Of a stretch of DNA of 26,839 nucleotides, positions 14,677 to 23,751 are shown one piece after another. The stretch lies in NCBI GenBank assembly GCA_964596165.1, contig CAZQTW010000078.1, positions 1 through 26,839 on the forward strand. The letters run 5' to 3'. The stretch's first letter is position 1. Each line of letters starts with the position of its first letter. A model generated the notes under the pieces. The model ran no database searches and was not told the origin of the DNA. It worked only from the letters and a program-made list of their open reading frames with translations. Source of the DNA: CAYUQT01 sp964596165 (GTDB lineage Bacteria > Planctomycetota > Phycisphaerae > UBA1845 > JAFGLZ01). Position numbers and translations under genes: made by a program.

Positions 14677-16311
14677 CTAACCGCCGGAGGCGGTGCCGAA
14701 CTGACTCAGGTGCCGGACCAGGTGATCGAGCGTTCCGTTCATGAAGTTGAAGAGAGATTGTTTGGGCAGAATACCTAGAACGATTGCCAGTATGGCCAGC
14801 GGCGCCAGGATGAACACTTCGCGGGCGTTCGCATCGTTCTCGCTGAACGCGGCGTACTCCGGTTTTGCGGGTCCCAGGTAGACCCGCTGGATCAGCCAGA
14901 GGATGTATCCGGCGGTCAATACGACACCGAAGGCGGCCACGACGGCCATGAGCTTGGCCCACGTCATCCACGTGTGAACACCCGCGGCACTAAACGTTCC
15001 GAGCAGAACATAGACCTCGCCAATGAACCCGCACAATCCGGGCAGACCCAGCGAGGCAAAGAAGCCCAGCGTCGCCAGCGACCCATAGATTGGCATCGTC
15101 AGCCACAATCCGCCGAAGCGGTTGATGTCCCGATGATGGGCCCGGTCGTAAATTACGCCGACCAGGAAGAAGCACATGGGTGAGGATATGCCGTGGGCGA
15201 TCACCTGAAACATCGCGCCCTGGAATCCCATCTCGGTCATGACGGCGATGCCCAGCAGGACATAGCCCATGTGGCTGATCGAGCTGTAGGCGACCAGCTT
15301 CTTGAAGTCCGTCTGGGCCATCGCGCACAGCGCGCCGTAGATGATGTTGATCACGCCCAAGAGGGCGAGGCCGTAGGCGCACATGGCCGCCGCGCCGGGC
15401 AGGATCGGATAGCTGATTCGAAACAGGCCATAGGCACCCATCTTCAGCAGGACGCCGGCCAGGATCATGCTGATCGGCGTCGGGGCTTCGACGTGGGCGT
15501 CGGGCAACCACGTGTGGAACGGGAAAACGGGGATCTTCACGGCGAAACAAACGTAGAGGAATATGAACATCACCACCGGCCACGACCAGCTCTGAACCAG
15601 GAAGGAACCCTGCCCGAAGGCCTCTCGGATCTTCGGGTCCGTCGCCAGCCTGACCAAGTCGAACGTTCCGGCGCCGCCCAGGACGGCGGCCGACTTGAAG
15701 TACATCGCCAGCATGACCACCAGCATCAGCACGGAGCCGAGCAGCGTGTACAGGAAGAACTTGATCGCGGCATATTCCTTGCGAGGTCCGCCCCATACCC
15801 CGATGAGGAAGTACATCGGCAGGAGCATGACCTCCCAGAAGACGTAGAACAGGAAGAAGTCCAGCGCCACGAAGACGCCGAGCATGCCCGTCTCGAGCAG
15901 CAGGAACAGGGCGAAGTACCCGCGAATTCCCTTGTTGACGTGCCAGCGTTCTATGTTCCAACTCGCCAGACAAGCGAGGAAACTGATGACCGTCGTCAGG
16001 ATGACCAGCGGGAAACTCAGACCGTCCACGCCCAGGTAGTACTCGATGTTGAAGCCACCGGACGTGGTAATCCACGCCGCCCGCTCGACATGGTGGAATC
16101 CTTCCGCATAACGAGGCCCGAACTTCATCGCAAGGTCGCTGCTTCCGAAGGTCTGGAACAGCAGCAGGCTCAAGATGAGCGTCGCCGCCGATGTCGCGAC
16201 GGCCACGCCCTTGGCCAGTTCCTTGCGAGGCATCATCAGAACCAGGATCGCACCCAACGTTGGAATGAAGACGATCCAACTTAACAGATGCGGGGTAATG
16301 AACTCCGCCAT
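14677..16311 (-). CDS. nuoM: NADH-quinone oxidoreductase subunit M
   Basis: Antiporter-like proton-pumping subunit of complex I, 544 residues. The key charged residues are in place: Glu160 (FYVFWEVMLLPMYFLIG) and Lys259 (CFAVKIPVFPFHTWLPDAHVEAPT). The later LVAYSSISHMGYVLLGI segment is also typical. It starts at ATG 16311, 3 nt after the nuoL TGA, and its ribosome site (AAGGTGAGG) overlaps that stop. The next gene is not nuoN, as expected, but the GH2 gene. Confidence 0.97.
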   Translation of the reverse strand: MAEFITPHLLSWIVFIPTLGAILVLMMPRKELAKGVAVATSAATLILSLLLFQTFGSSDLAMKFGPRYAEGFHHVERAAWITTSGGFNIEYYLGVDGLSFPLVILTTVISFLACLASWNIERWHVNKGIRGYFALFLLLETGMLGVFVALDFFLFYVFWEVMLLPMYFLIGVWGGPRKEYAAIKFFLYTLLGSVLMLVVMLAMYFKSAAVLGGAGTFDLVRLATDPKIREAFGQGSFLVQSWSWPVVMFIFLYVCFAVKIPVFPFHTWLPDAHVEAPTPISMILAGVLLKMGAYGLFRISYPILPGAAAMCAYGLALLGVINIIYGALCAMAQTDFKKLVAYSSISHMGYVLLGIAVMTEMGFQGAMFQVIAHGISSPMCFFLVGVIYDRAHHRDINRFGGLWLTMPIYGSLATLGFFASLGLPGLCGFIGEVYVLLGTFSAAGVHTWMTWAKLMAVVAAFGVVLTAGYILWLIQRVYLGPAKPEYAAFSENDANAREVFILAPLAILAIVLGILPKQSLFNFMNGTLDHLVRHLSQFGTASGG

Positions 16312-16314
16312 ACC

Positions 16315-18705
16315 TCACCTTACCCAGGAGATGACCATGACCGCCCCGGCCAGGCCGCCTGCCGCGAACAAAAGGTAACTGCGAATTTTCCCCGTCTGGG
16401 GCGTTCGGACGGCTCCGCCGAAATCCCACGTACCGCGGGCCAAGCCTTCCACCATCCCGTCGACACCGAGCAGTACCGTCGCCGCGACACTGGTGACCCC
16501 GGCGTACGTCCAGGCCTCGAGAATCATGTAACGTACGGTCGCAACCGCGAGCACCACCGACACGATCCACATCACTAGCTGCGTTCGATAGCTACGGTCC
16601 TCTTCAATCCGCCCGAGTACGCCGGCCGCATCGAGCACGCGACCGGCAGCGTTCGACAGCCATCGCGTAACCGATGCGGTCAGATTGACCAGAAAGTCAA
16701 TCACTTGATTGTCAAACCACCGGCTGGCCTGGCGGCCCATCGCGACAAGACCCGTCAGGCTGGCGACGCTCGCCTTCTTGAGAATATGTGCTCCATAGAT
16801 TTCGTCGAAGTAGAACTTGTTGACCAGCAAGGTGTGGAGCGGCCGAAGGACTCGTGCGATTCGGGAGGCTGCTTCCAGTCCATTTCGATAGATCAGCCAG
16901 GCGATCGCGAAGCCGACGATAAACGAAGGCCAGATCCACTTGGCCAGTGGAACGTGAGCCAAGTGATGCACAGCCTGAGAGTGCCCGTCAAGTGCCCGGA
17001 CCAGCCCGGTCGTCGGGGCGGATGCGGCTACCATGGGGCGGAACACGAACCAGCTCACCAGAAACGTCCCGACAGCCAACACGGCCAGCGGGATGTACAT
17101 CAGTCTCGACTCATGGGCGTGTTCGTGAACGCGAGGGTCGCGCGGGCTGCCCATGAACGTAAGCCACCAGACCCGCATCATGTAGAACGGGGTGATGTAG
17201 GCGACCATCGCGGCGATCCAAAAGAGGAGCTTGTGGGCGTGTATCCCCGCAAGGCTGAATTCGCCACCGTCGCTATTCGATCGGTGATCGGTCTCAGCCC
17301 CCCCTTCCTTGGGCGCGCCGGCCGTCCGGGATCCGTTCTCCTCATACCCTGAAGACTCGATATGGCTCCCCCGCGCGGCACGATAGTAGGCCACCGCCAG
17401 GATCTCGTCTTTGCTGTAGTAGCCTCCGAGTCCGGTGAAGGGCATTGTGTTGAGCAGCGGCAGTCCGACGCCGCTGATCGCCAGCACCGCGATGAAAAAA
17501 GTCCAGCACGTGACGGGCATCTTGTGACGCAGGCCGCCCATCTTCGTGATGTCCTGCTCGTGGTGACAGCCTTCGATGACCTGGCCGCTGCCGAGGAACA
17601 GAAGGGCCTTGAAGAAGGCGTGGGTGAGCAAGTGGAACAATGCCCCGATCCATGCCCCGACGCCCATGCCGAAGATCATGTAACCCAGTTGGCTGACGGT
17701 ACTGTAGGCCAGGACCTTCTTGATGTCGGTCTGGACGATGGCGATCAGCGCGGCGAGCGACAGCGTGACGGCCCCGATCACCGCTACGACAAACTGGGCG
17801 TCGGGCGTCAGGAGCCGGAAGATACGGGCGACAAGATAGACGCCGGCGGCGACCATAGTGGCCGCATGGATCAGGGCACTGACCGGCGTCGGGCCCTCCA
17901 TGGCGTCGGGCAGCCATACGTGTAAGGGGAACTGGGCGCTCTTGCCTACCGCGCCGCAGAAGAGGCAGATTCCCATCCAGGTAGCCAGCGTCACCCCCAG
18001 GAACTTGTCCGTGAAGAAGGCGTGTCCTGTGGCGTGATACTGGCTGAACGCGGCGGCCGCGCCGTCAAGCGTCAGATCCTTCAGGAAATAGACCACCATC
18101 ATCAGGCCGATGAGGAATCCGAAATCGCCGACCCGGTTCGTCACGAACGCCTTGATGGCCGCGTTGCTGGCGGACTTCTTATGGAAGTAGAAGCCGATAA
18201 GGAAATACGAGCACAGACCGACGAGCTCCCAGAAGATGAACAGGAACAGGATGCTGTTGCTGATCACCAGGCCCAGCATGCTGAAGCAGAATAGGCAAAG
18301 GTATGTGAAGAATCGGTGATACTTGCTCTGGCCGTCGATCTCGTCGCTGTGGCCGGCCATGTAGCCTAGGCTAAAGACGAAGATCCAGAACGACACGAAC
18401 GCGACCATGAAGAACATGATGACGGTCAGCGAATCGAGCTGGACGCCGATGAGAATGGGCAACGAACCGAGGTCGGCCCAATGGTGCCGCCACGCGTTCT
18501 GCACGGCGTCGGCGGGATCGGGCAAACGGTGCCACAGTACGAGCGCAAGGGCGGCCAGCACCGTGCTGGTACCGATGGCGGAGACGGCGAAGTATCCGCT
18601 CTGGGGCTTGCCCATTCTAGCGCCGAAGAAACACAAGACGGCGAAGCCCAGCAAGGGGGCCACGACTCCGGCAACGAGCAGGATTTCAATCGCGTGGCCC
18701 GACAT
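16315..18705 (-). CDS. nuoL: NADH-quinone oxidoreductase subunit L
   Basis: Distal antiporter-like subunit of complex I with the long lateral helix. It has 796 residues, against about 610-680 in most bacteria. Conserved residues are Glu160 (FWELVGLCSYFLIGF), Lys255 (GKSAQFPLHVWLPDAMEGPTPVSALIHAATMV) and Lys366 in THAFFKALLFLGSGQVIEG. The extra length comes from a hydrophilic insert at about 446-489, between membrane helices and rich in Gly, Ser and Glu, and from a long C-terminal region after about 520. The ATG overlaps the nuoK stop by one base (TAATG), so translation is coupled. Confidence 0.96.
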   Translation of the reverse strand: MSGHAIEILLVAGVVAPLLGFAVLCFFGARMGKPQSGYFAVSAIGTSTVLAALALVLWHRLPDPADAVQNAWRHHWADLGSLPILIGVQLDSLTVIMFFMVAFVSFWIFVFSLGYMAGHSDEIDGQSKYHRFFTYLCLFCFSMLGLVISNSILFLFIFWELVGLCSYFLIGFYFHKKSASNAAIKAFVTNRVGDFGFLIGLMMVVYFLKDLTLDGAAAAFSQYHATGHAFFTDKFLGVTLATWMGICLFCGAVGKSAQFPLHVWLPDAMEGPTPVSALIHAATMVAAGVYLVARIFRLLTPDAQFVVAVIGAVTLSLAALIAIVQTDIKKVLAYSTVSQLGYMIFGMGVGAWIGALFHLLTHAFFKALLFLGSGQVIEGCHHEQDITKMGGLRHKMPVTCWTFFIAVLAISGVGLPLLNTMPFTGLGGYYSKDEILAVAYYRAARGSHIESSGYEENGSRTAGAPKEGGAETDHRSNSDGGEFSLAGIHAHKLLFWIAAMVAYITPFYMMRVWWLTFMGSPRDPRVHEHAHESRLMYIPLAVLAVGTFLVSWFVFRPMVAASAPTTGLVRALDGHSQAVHHLAHVPLAKWIWPSFIVGFAIAWLIYRNGLEAASRIARVLRPLHTLLVNKFYFDEIYGAHILKKASVASLTGLVAMGRQASRWFDNQVIDFLVNLTASVTRWLSNAAGRVLDAAGVLGRIEEDRSYRTQLVMWIVSVVLAVATVRYMILEAWTYAGVTSVAATVLLGVDGMVEGLARGTWDFGGAVRTPQTGKIRSYLLFAAGGLAGAVMVISWVR

Positions 18706-19037
18706 TACCCCCTCAATCTCGACGCTTGATCCACGTCCACGCTGCCAATGCTGTTGTAGAAGTTCATAAAGATGGCGATGGCCACTGCCGCCTCGGCCGC
18801 CGCCAACACGATTACGAACATCGCGAACACCTGACCGTCGAGCAGCACCTGTCCTACCGCATCAGCCCCAACTCGATACCGATTGAAGGCAACCAAGTTC
18901 AAATTCGCGGCGTTGAGCACCAATTCGACACCGATCAGAATGCCGATGGCGTTCCGCTTGATGATCATCGTCAGCACGCCCACGCAGAAGAGCATGGCGG
19001 CCAGTGTGAGGTAGTGTGTCAGACCGATCGGGGCCAT
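18705..19037 (-). CDS. nuoK: NADH-quinone oxidoreductase subunit K
   Basis: Small membrane subunit with three helices, 110 residues. The conserved Glu of helix 2 is in GILIGVELVLNAANLNLVAF and that of helix 3 in VLAAAEAAVAIAIF. It has a strong GAGGAGG site 6 nt before ATG 19037, overlapping the nuoJ stop. The tail after helix 3 is about ten residues longer than usual. Confidence 0.96.
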   Translation of the reverse strand: MAPIGLTHYLTLAAMLFCVGVLTMIIKRNAIGILIGVELVLNAANLNLVAFNRYRVGADAVGQVLLDGQVFAMFVIVLAAAEAAVAIAIFMNFYNSIGSVDVDQASRLRG

Positions 19038-19040
19038 GAG

Positions 19041-19688
19041 CTACCTCCTCTCCGGCCGGGCCAGATAGGCCGCGCCGATCATAGCCACCAGAAGCAGTAC
19101 ACTGACGACCTCGAAGGGGACGAGATAGGCGGTCAACAACTGAACACCCATCGTCTCGATCGTGGGCGCCTCGGTCATCGGACGAGCCGACAGTTCCCAC
19201 GGTATGCGCCACAAGATGCCGGTCAATCCAAATAGGAGCAGGCCACAGGCGGTCGCCCCGGCCGCAATCTCGAACCACCGAGCCCGATAATGGGCGACCA
19301 TGGATCGTCCGGTCAGCATGACGCCGAAGATGATCAGGACCAGCGTTCCGCCGGCATAGACGATGAGTTGGACGGCCCCGACGAAATTCGCCGCCAACAG
19401 AAAGTAGAAACCCGCCATGGCCCCGAGGGTGAAAAACAAGCACGTTGCCGTTCTCACGATGTTTCGGCTGATCACCACGCCGATCGCGGAAATCAGCGCC
19501 ACGCCGGCAAGACAATAGAAGATCAGGGCTTCGAGGACGCCGCCGGATTCGACGCGGGAGGCCTCGGCCGCGGAAAAGGCATTGCCCACGGATCGTGTCG
19601 CCGCGGCCTGCTCGGCCAAGAGGCCGCTCGTTATGGAGAGCACCGTCGCGCCGATCAGAAGCGGCAAGATGGCTCGTTTCGTTCCCAT
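19041..19688 (-). CDS. nuoJ: NADH-quinone oxidoreductase subunit J, N-terminally extended
   Basis: Membrane subunit of complex I, 215 residues. The core matches NuoJ: FYCLAGVALISAIGVVISRN, FFTLGAMAGFYFLLAANFVGAVQLIVYAGGTLVLIIFGVML, and a last helix near the end. About 50 residues precede the usual first helix. They include a hydrophobic, signal-peptide-like stretch (LPLLIGATVLSITSGLLAEQAAA) and then a Ser/Ala/Glu linker. ATG 19688 directly abuts the nuoH TGA (TGAATG). No shorter start with a better ribosome site is visible, so the extension is probably real. Confidence 0.92.
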   Translation of the reverse strand: MGTKRAILPLLIGATVLSITSGLLAEQAAATRSVGNAFSAAEASRVESGGVLEALIFYCLAGVALISAIGVVISRNIVRTATCLFFTLGAMAGFYFLLAANFVGAVQLIVYAGGTLVLIIFGVMLTGRSMVAHYRARWFEIAAGATACGLLLFGLTGILWRIPWELSARPMTEAPTIETMGVQLLTAYLVPFEVVSVLLLVAMIGAAYLARPERR

Positions 19689-21365
19689 TCACGCACCCGG
19701 TAGATGATCGACGGCCAATTCGCCGACCAGCCTTCGCCGATTGAGCCAACCATGCAGTGCGATTACCACGAAGCCCCCGGCCAAGAACGCCCCGGCTAGG
19801 GCCGTCAGGACATTAATCGTCTTCGCAACGATCGCAAAGAGGGGGTATTTCGCGGGGCTATTGAACAGCTCCCAAAACGCGTTGCCCAGCATCAGCACCA
19901 TCGTCAAGGGCAACAGAACCTGGACGCAAGCGTACATTACCTGGTCGATTCGGATGCGGGGCAAGGTCCAACGAAGCCACATTTGAAGGTAGAGCATAAA
20001 GACGACCTTTGCCGTAAACCAGAGCGGTCCGCTGAAGAGGATGCCGCGAACGGCGTCGGCGACAAGACCGTCGCCCAGTCTCTGGCCCCAGGCCGCGGGC
20101 AGCGGTGAGTACCAGGCGCCGAGGAACAGGATGACCTGCAGGCCCGCGACGATAAACATCGACGTGTACTCGGCGAAGAAGAAGACGCACCAGCGGAAGC
20201 CGCTGTATTCGGTCATGAAGCCGGCGACCAGTTCGCTTTCACCCTCGGGCAGGTCGAATGGCGCTCGCTTCAGGCTGGCGAGCGATGCGGTGAAGTAGGT
20301 GAACATCGCGATGAAACAGAACGGGTTGGCGAACCAGAGCCAAGTGAACCACCCGCCGGACTGGGCCTCGCCGATTGCCGTCAGCCGCATCGTACCGACG
20401 GTCATCACGGGGATCAGCAGACTCATGCCCATCGGAATCTCGTATGAAACCACCTGGCAGGCCTCACGCATCGCGCCGAAGACGCTCCACTTGTTGTTGC
20501 TCGCCCAACCCGCCAGGATGATCGAGACCACCTCAATGCCGAGCATCGCCAAGATGAAGATCAGTCCTACGTCGAAATCACGGAAGACCCACCACGCACC
20601 GAACGGCAATGCCATGAATGCGCTAAACACCGGCGCAAGCGCCAGATAGGGGGCCAGCCGGAAGAGCAACCGATCCGCCCCATTGGGGATGAGGTCCTCC
20701 TTGCCGATAAGCTTCAGCCCGTCGGCCGGCGATTGCGCCCATCCGTGCCACAGCCCGGTCCGCATCGGACCGAGCCGGGACTGAATGTGGCCGCTGACTT
20801 TCCGTTCCCACCAGATGCAGTACATCGCCACCAGGGACACGACGATGATGAACCCGACCACGAGGAGGAGGTCGCGAACGACGCTATACTGGAGTGGCCA
20901 GAGGAAATAGGCGATCGGCATCCAGCGAAGGGGCGAGGGGAGCGCATCGCGGATGGCGTGAGTGTCCAGGGAACCATGGAACCAGGTACCGCGCTGGGGG
21001 GCGGCTGGGATCGAGCTGACGAATCGGAAAAGGCCGGCGTGCATCCAGGCGACGACCACGAATCCGGCCGCCGCGGCCAGCAGCACAAGACCGCTAAACC
21101 GGGCAAGGAGTCGCCCGATCATCTTAGCCCAGCGAATGACCCCGGCCACGGCCAGTAGGACCAGGCCACCCCCGATCGGCACGACGATCAAAAGCAGGAC
21201 GGCCGCCGGGTGGCCATGCAGAAATAGCAGGGAGATCAACACGCCGGCCACCGCGCCGACAAATGCCGCCGCGGATGCGAACAGCGACAACTTCAGCGCC
21301 TTCGCGCGCAGCGCCGCATAGTACTCGGGCGGCTTTTCAGTCCATGGTACCTTTGCGATCGTCAC
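19689..21365 (-). CDS. nuoH: NADH-quinone oxidoreductase subunit H, N-terminally extended
   Basis: Heel subunit of complex I that forms the quinone channel with NuoB and NuoD. From GTG 21365 it has 558 residues; typical NuoH has about 325-430. The core starts near residue 160 and shows IWWERKVSGHIQSRLGPMRTG, KLIGKEDLIP, the GWASNNKWSVFGAMREACQVVSYEIP loop and APFDLPEGESELVAGFMTEYSG. Before it lies an extension of about 150 residues with three hydrophobic segments. GTG 21365 has AGGGAA 6 nt upstream; the alternative GTG at 21398 lies in the loop of a hairpin and lacks a ribosome site. Confidence 0.93.
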   Translation of the reverse strand: MTIAKVPWTEKPPEYYAALRAKALKLSLFASAAAFVGAVAGVLISLLFLHGHPAAVLLLIVVPIGGGLVLLAVAGVIRWAKMIGRLLARFSGLVLLAAAAGFVVVAWMHAGLFRFVSSIPAAPQRGTWFHGSLDTHAIRDALPSPLRWMPIAYFLWPLQYSVVRDLLLVVGFIIVVSLVAMYCIWWERKVSGHIQSRLGPMRTGLWHGWAQSPADGLKLIGKEDLIPNGADRLLFRLAPYLALAPVFSAFMALPFGAWWVFRDFDVGLIFILAMLGIEVVSIILAGWASNNKWSVFGAMREACQVVSYEIPMGMSLLIPVMTVGTMRLTAIGEAQSGGWFTWLWFANPFCFIAMFTYFTASLASLKRAPFDLPEGESELVAGFMTEYSGFRWCVFFFAEYTSMFIVAGLQVILFLGAWYSPLPAAWGQRLGDGLVADAVRGILFSGPLWFTAKVVFMLYLQMWLRWTLPRIRIDQVMYACVQVLLPLTMVLMLGNAFWELFNSPAKYPLFAIVAKTINVLTALAGAFLAGGFVVIALHGWLNRRRLVGELAVDHLPGA

Positions 21366-21389
21366 GTCGTGTTCCCTGCGTTTCCGGTG

Positions 21390-21404
21390 TCGCTTCACAA
21401 GCGA
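21390..21404 (-). other. Hairpin ahead of nuoH
   Basis: TCGCTT-CAC-AAGCGA makes a perfect 6-bp stem with a 3-nt loop in the nuoD-nuoH spacer. It encloses the alternative GTG 21398 in its loop, which makes that codon an unlikely start. Confidence 0.4.
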
Positions 21405-21432
21405 ACGTGATACGGCGGTCGAACTATCGTCT

Positions 21433-22638
21433 CTACCTATCCACCTCTCCCATCACAATGTCGATCGAACCCACGATGGCCGGCACGTCGGCCAACAACA
21501 CATTCCTGCACACATGGTGCAGGATGGACAGATTGCAGAACGATGGTCCTCGGATCTTGAGCCGATAGGGTGAGGCTTGGCCGTCCGTGATGATGTAGAA
21601 GCCCAATTGGCCGCGTGCCGCCTCGATCTCGTGGTAGATTTCTCCCGGCGGCAGCTTGAACGTTCGGGGCACTTTGGCCCGGAAGTCACCGCCCGGCAGT
21701 TGGTCGAGTGCTTGGCGGACGATCCGCGCGGACTGCTTCATTTCGAGCATTCGGACAAAGTATCGATTCCAACTGTCGCCCGCGACGACGTCTCGCGGGA
21801 TGTCGTCGTGCCCACCGTCCACACCGATCGGTATCTCGAAATTGAAACGATCGTAGATGTCGTAAGGGGCACTTCGGCGAAGGTCCCACTTGACGCCGCT
21901 GCCTCGCAGACACGGTCCGCTCAACCCCCAGCGAATCGCGTCCTCGGCGGAGATCACGCCGACGCCGGCCGTCCGCTTGATAAAGATGTGGTTGAAGCTG
22001 AGGAGCGTGTTGTACTCGTCGATCTTGGGTTCGAAATAATCGAGGAAACGCCGGCAACGGTCCACGAATCCATCCGGCAGATCCCAGCGAGGTCCACCCA
22101 CAGTGATGTAACTGTAGGTCAGCCGTGCACCGCACGCGGACTCGAACAGATCCATGATGTACTCGCGTTCCCGGAAGGCGTACAGGAACGGCGTGAACGC
22201 GCCCATGTCGAGACCGTACGAGCCGAAACTGACCAGATGTGACGCGATTCGGTTCAACTCCGCCATGATCGTGCGAATGTAGCGGCCTCGCTCCGGAACC
22301 TCGATCCCCGTTAGCCTTTCGATCGGAATGGCGTAAGCACAGTTGTTGTTCATCGCCGCGAGATAGTCGAGCCGATCGGTGTACGGAACATATTGAACGG
22401 GCGTGAGCCGCTCGCCGATCTTCTCGGCGCATCGATGCAAATAGCCGATGACCGGAATGGCCTCGAGGATCAGTTCGCCGTCGGATCTCAGGATGATCCG
22501 CAAGACCCCGTGCGTGCTGGGGTGTTGAGGACCCATGTTGACGAAGAGTTCCTCGGAGGCCACGTCCGCATCGTCCACGTCGTGACGCGTGTAGTCGACC
22601 ATCAGGTCGGGCGAGGATGTCCATTCGGTCGGCGTCAT
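21433..22638 (-). CDS. nuoD: NADH-quinone oxidoreductase subunit D
   Basis: 49-kDa-type subunit of the quinone module, 401 residues. The NMGPQHPSTHGVLRI segment carries the quinone-site His. EAIPVIGYLHRCAEK, DRLDYLAAMNNNCAYAIPIERL and the C-terminal IDIVMGEVDR are characteristic. The [NiFe]-hydrogenase cysteines are absent, as expected for the NuoD branch. It is separate from NuoC, not fused, and its ATG overlaps the nuoC stop by 4 bp (ATGA). Confidence 0.97.
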   Translation of the reverse strand: MTPTEWTSSPDLMVDYTRHDVDDADVASEELFVNMGPQHPSTHGVLRIILRSDGELILEAIPVIGYLHRCAEKIGERLTPVQYVPYTDRLDYLAAMNNNCAYAIPIERLTGIEVPERGRYIRTIMAELNRIASHLVSFGSYGLDMGAFTPFLYAFREREYIMDLFESACGARLTYSYITVGGPRWDLPDGFVDRCRRFLDYFEPKIDEYNTLLSFNHIFIKRTAGVGVISAEDAIRWGLSGPCLRGSGVKWDLRRSAPYDIYDRFNFEIPIGVDGGHDDIPRDVVAGDSWNRYFVRMLEMKQSARIVRQALDQLPGGDFRAKVPRTFKLPPGEIYHEIEAARGQLGFYIITDGQASPYRLKIRGPSFCNLSILHHVCRNVLLADVPAIVGSIDIVMGEVDR

Positions 22639-23228
22639 GCCTTGTCCCGCCCCAATCCTTTCGCGGCACCCTCTCCACTCCTCGCGGCGGGATCCGAAAT
22701 CCCTTCGTACTCGCTTGGAAACTCGTAGTCCTTACGAAGCGGATGGCCTGTCCAATCGTCCGGGCAGAGGATGCGGCGAAGATTCGGGTGCCCTTCGAAG
22801 ACGATGCCCATCAGATCGTACGCCTCTCGTTCGTGCCATTCGGCCGCGGGCCAGACATCGGCGACGGACGGAATCCGCGGATCGCTTCGGGGCACGACCA
22901 CCTTGACCGCAAACGCTTGCCGTTCAGTCCAAAGCGAACCTCCGAGCGGACTCCGATCACCGGCCGTCTTGGCCGGCTCAACCGTCGGTCGATTCATCGC
23001 GTGCAGATCATATACAGCCACCAGTGTGCCCTCCTCAGGACGGTCCACACTGCTGATACACCGTAGCCAGGCAAATCCGAGACGCTCGTCGTCACGGAGG
23101 AATCTTGCCACCTCCGGCCAGACGGCCGGCTCGACAACGACGTGCGGATGCGCGGTGTTGAATCCGCCCGCACGAACTTGCGCGCCGAACCGTTCACTCA
23201 AGATGGCCGCGATTTCCTCGGGACTCAT
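22635..23228 (-). CDS. nuoC: NADH-quinone oxidoreductase subunit C
   Basis: 30-kDa-type subunit of the peripheral arm, 197 residues. It has LRCISSVDRPEEGTLVAVYDL and the signature ADVWPAAEWHEREAYDLMGIVFEGHPNLRRIL, followed by DDWTGHPLRKDYEFP. A loop of about 15 residues after AMNRP is variable. Four-base ATGA overlaps couple it to nuoB before it and nuoD after it. Confidence 0.96.
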   Translation of the reverse strand: MSPEEIAAILSERFGAQVRAGGFNTAHPHVVVEPAVWPEVARFLRDDERLGFAWLRCISSVDRPEEGTLVAVYDLHAMNRPTVEPAKTAGDRSPLGGSLWTERQAFAVKVVVPRSDPRIPSVADVWPAAEWHEREAYDLMGIVFEGHPNLRRILCPDDWTGHPLRKDYEFPSEYEGISDPAARSGEGAAKGLGRDKA

Positions 23229-23719
23229 TCGGCCGCCTTCTTTGCCATCGTTTGATGGGCGATCTTGTCCTGAAGCCGCATCAGACCTTCGAGCAGTGCC
23301 TCGGGGCGCGGCGGACAGCCCGGGACATAGACATCGACCGGAATCACCAGGTCCACGCCCTTCACCACGTGATAGCCGAGTTTACAATAGGGGCCTCCGC
23401 CGATCGTGCAGGCGCCCATCGCCAGCACATACTTGGGATCGGGCATTTGGTTGAAGAGCCGGCGAATTCGGCTGGCCATCTTGTAGGTCACGGTGCCCGC
23501 GACAATCATCAGATCGGCCTGGCGCGGACTGGGACGAAACGCCCCGGCGCCGAATCGGTCGATGTCCCAGCGGCCGGCGCCCGTGGCCATCATCTCGATG
23601 GCGCAGCACGCCAGCCCGAACGTGACCGGCCAGATGCTGCACCGCCGCGCCCAATTGATGGCCCAGTCGAGCGAGGTGACGACTAGGCCGGGCTCGAGTC
23701 GGTTCTCAAGGAGTCCCAT
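23225..23719 (-). CDS. nuoB: NADH-quinone oxidoreductase subunit B
   Basis: PSST-type subunit carrying iron-sulfur cluster N2, the last electron carrier before quinone. The four ligands are visible as Cys38 and Cys39 (GLACCAIEMM), Cys104 (MGACTIGGGPY) and Cys135 (VPGCPPRPEALL). 164 residues. It starts at ATG 23719, 32 nt after nuoA, and overlaps nuoC by 4 bp. Confidence 0.97.
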   Translation of the reverse strand: MGLLENRLEPGLVVTSLDWAINWARRCSIWPVTFGLACCAIEMMATGAGRWDIDRFGAGAFRPSPRQADLMIVAGTVTYKMASRIRRLFNQMPDPKYVLAMGACTIGGGPYCKLGYHVVKGVDLVIPVDVYVPGCPPRPEALLEGLMRLQDKIAHQTMAKKAAE

Positions 23720-23751
23720 TCACGTTGCCTTCTGCGACGGCCGTCGCCCCC

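Noticed and set aside
15193..16284. Long plus-strand open frame opposite nuoM
   Set aside because: Its composition (rich in His, Gln, Asp, Arg) reflects reverse reading of membrane-helix codons; nuoM is clear on the other strand.
14990..16570. Second long minus-strand frame overlapping nuoM and nuoL
   Set aside because: Arg/Gly/Pro-rich out-of-frame reading of nuoM with no family match.
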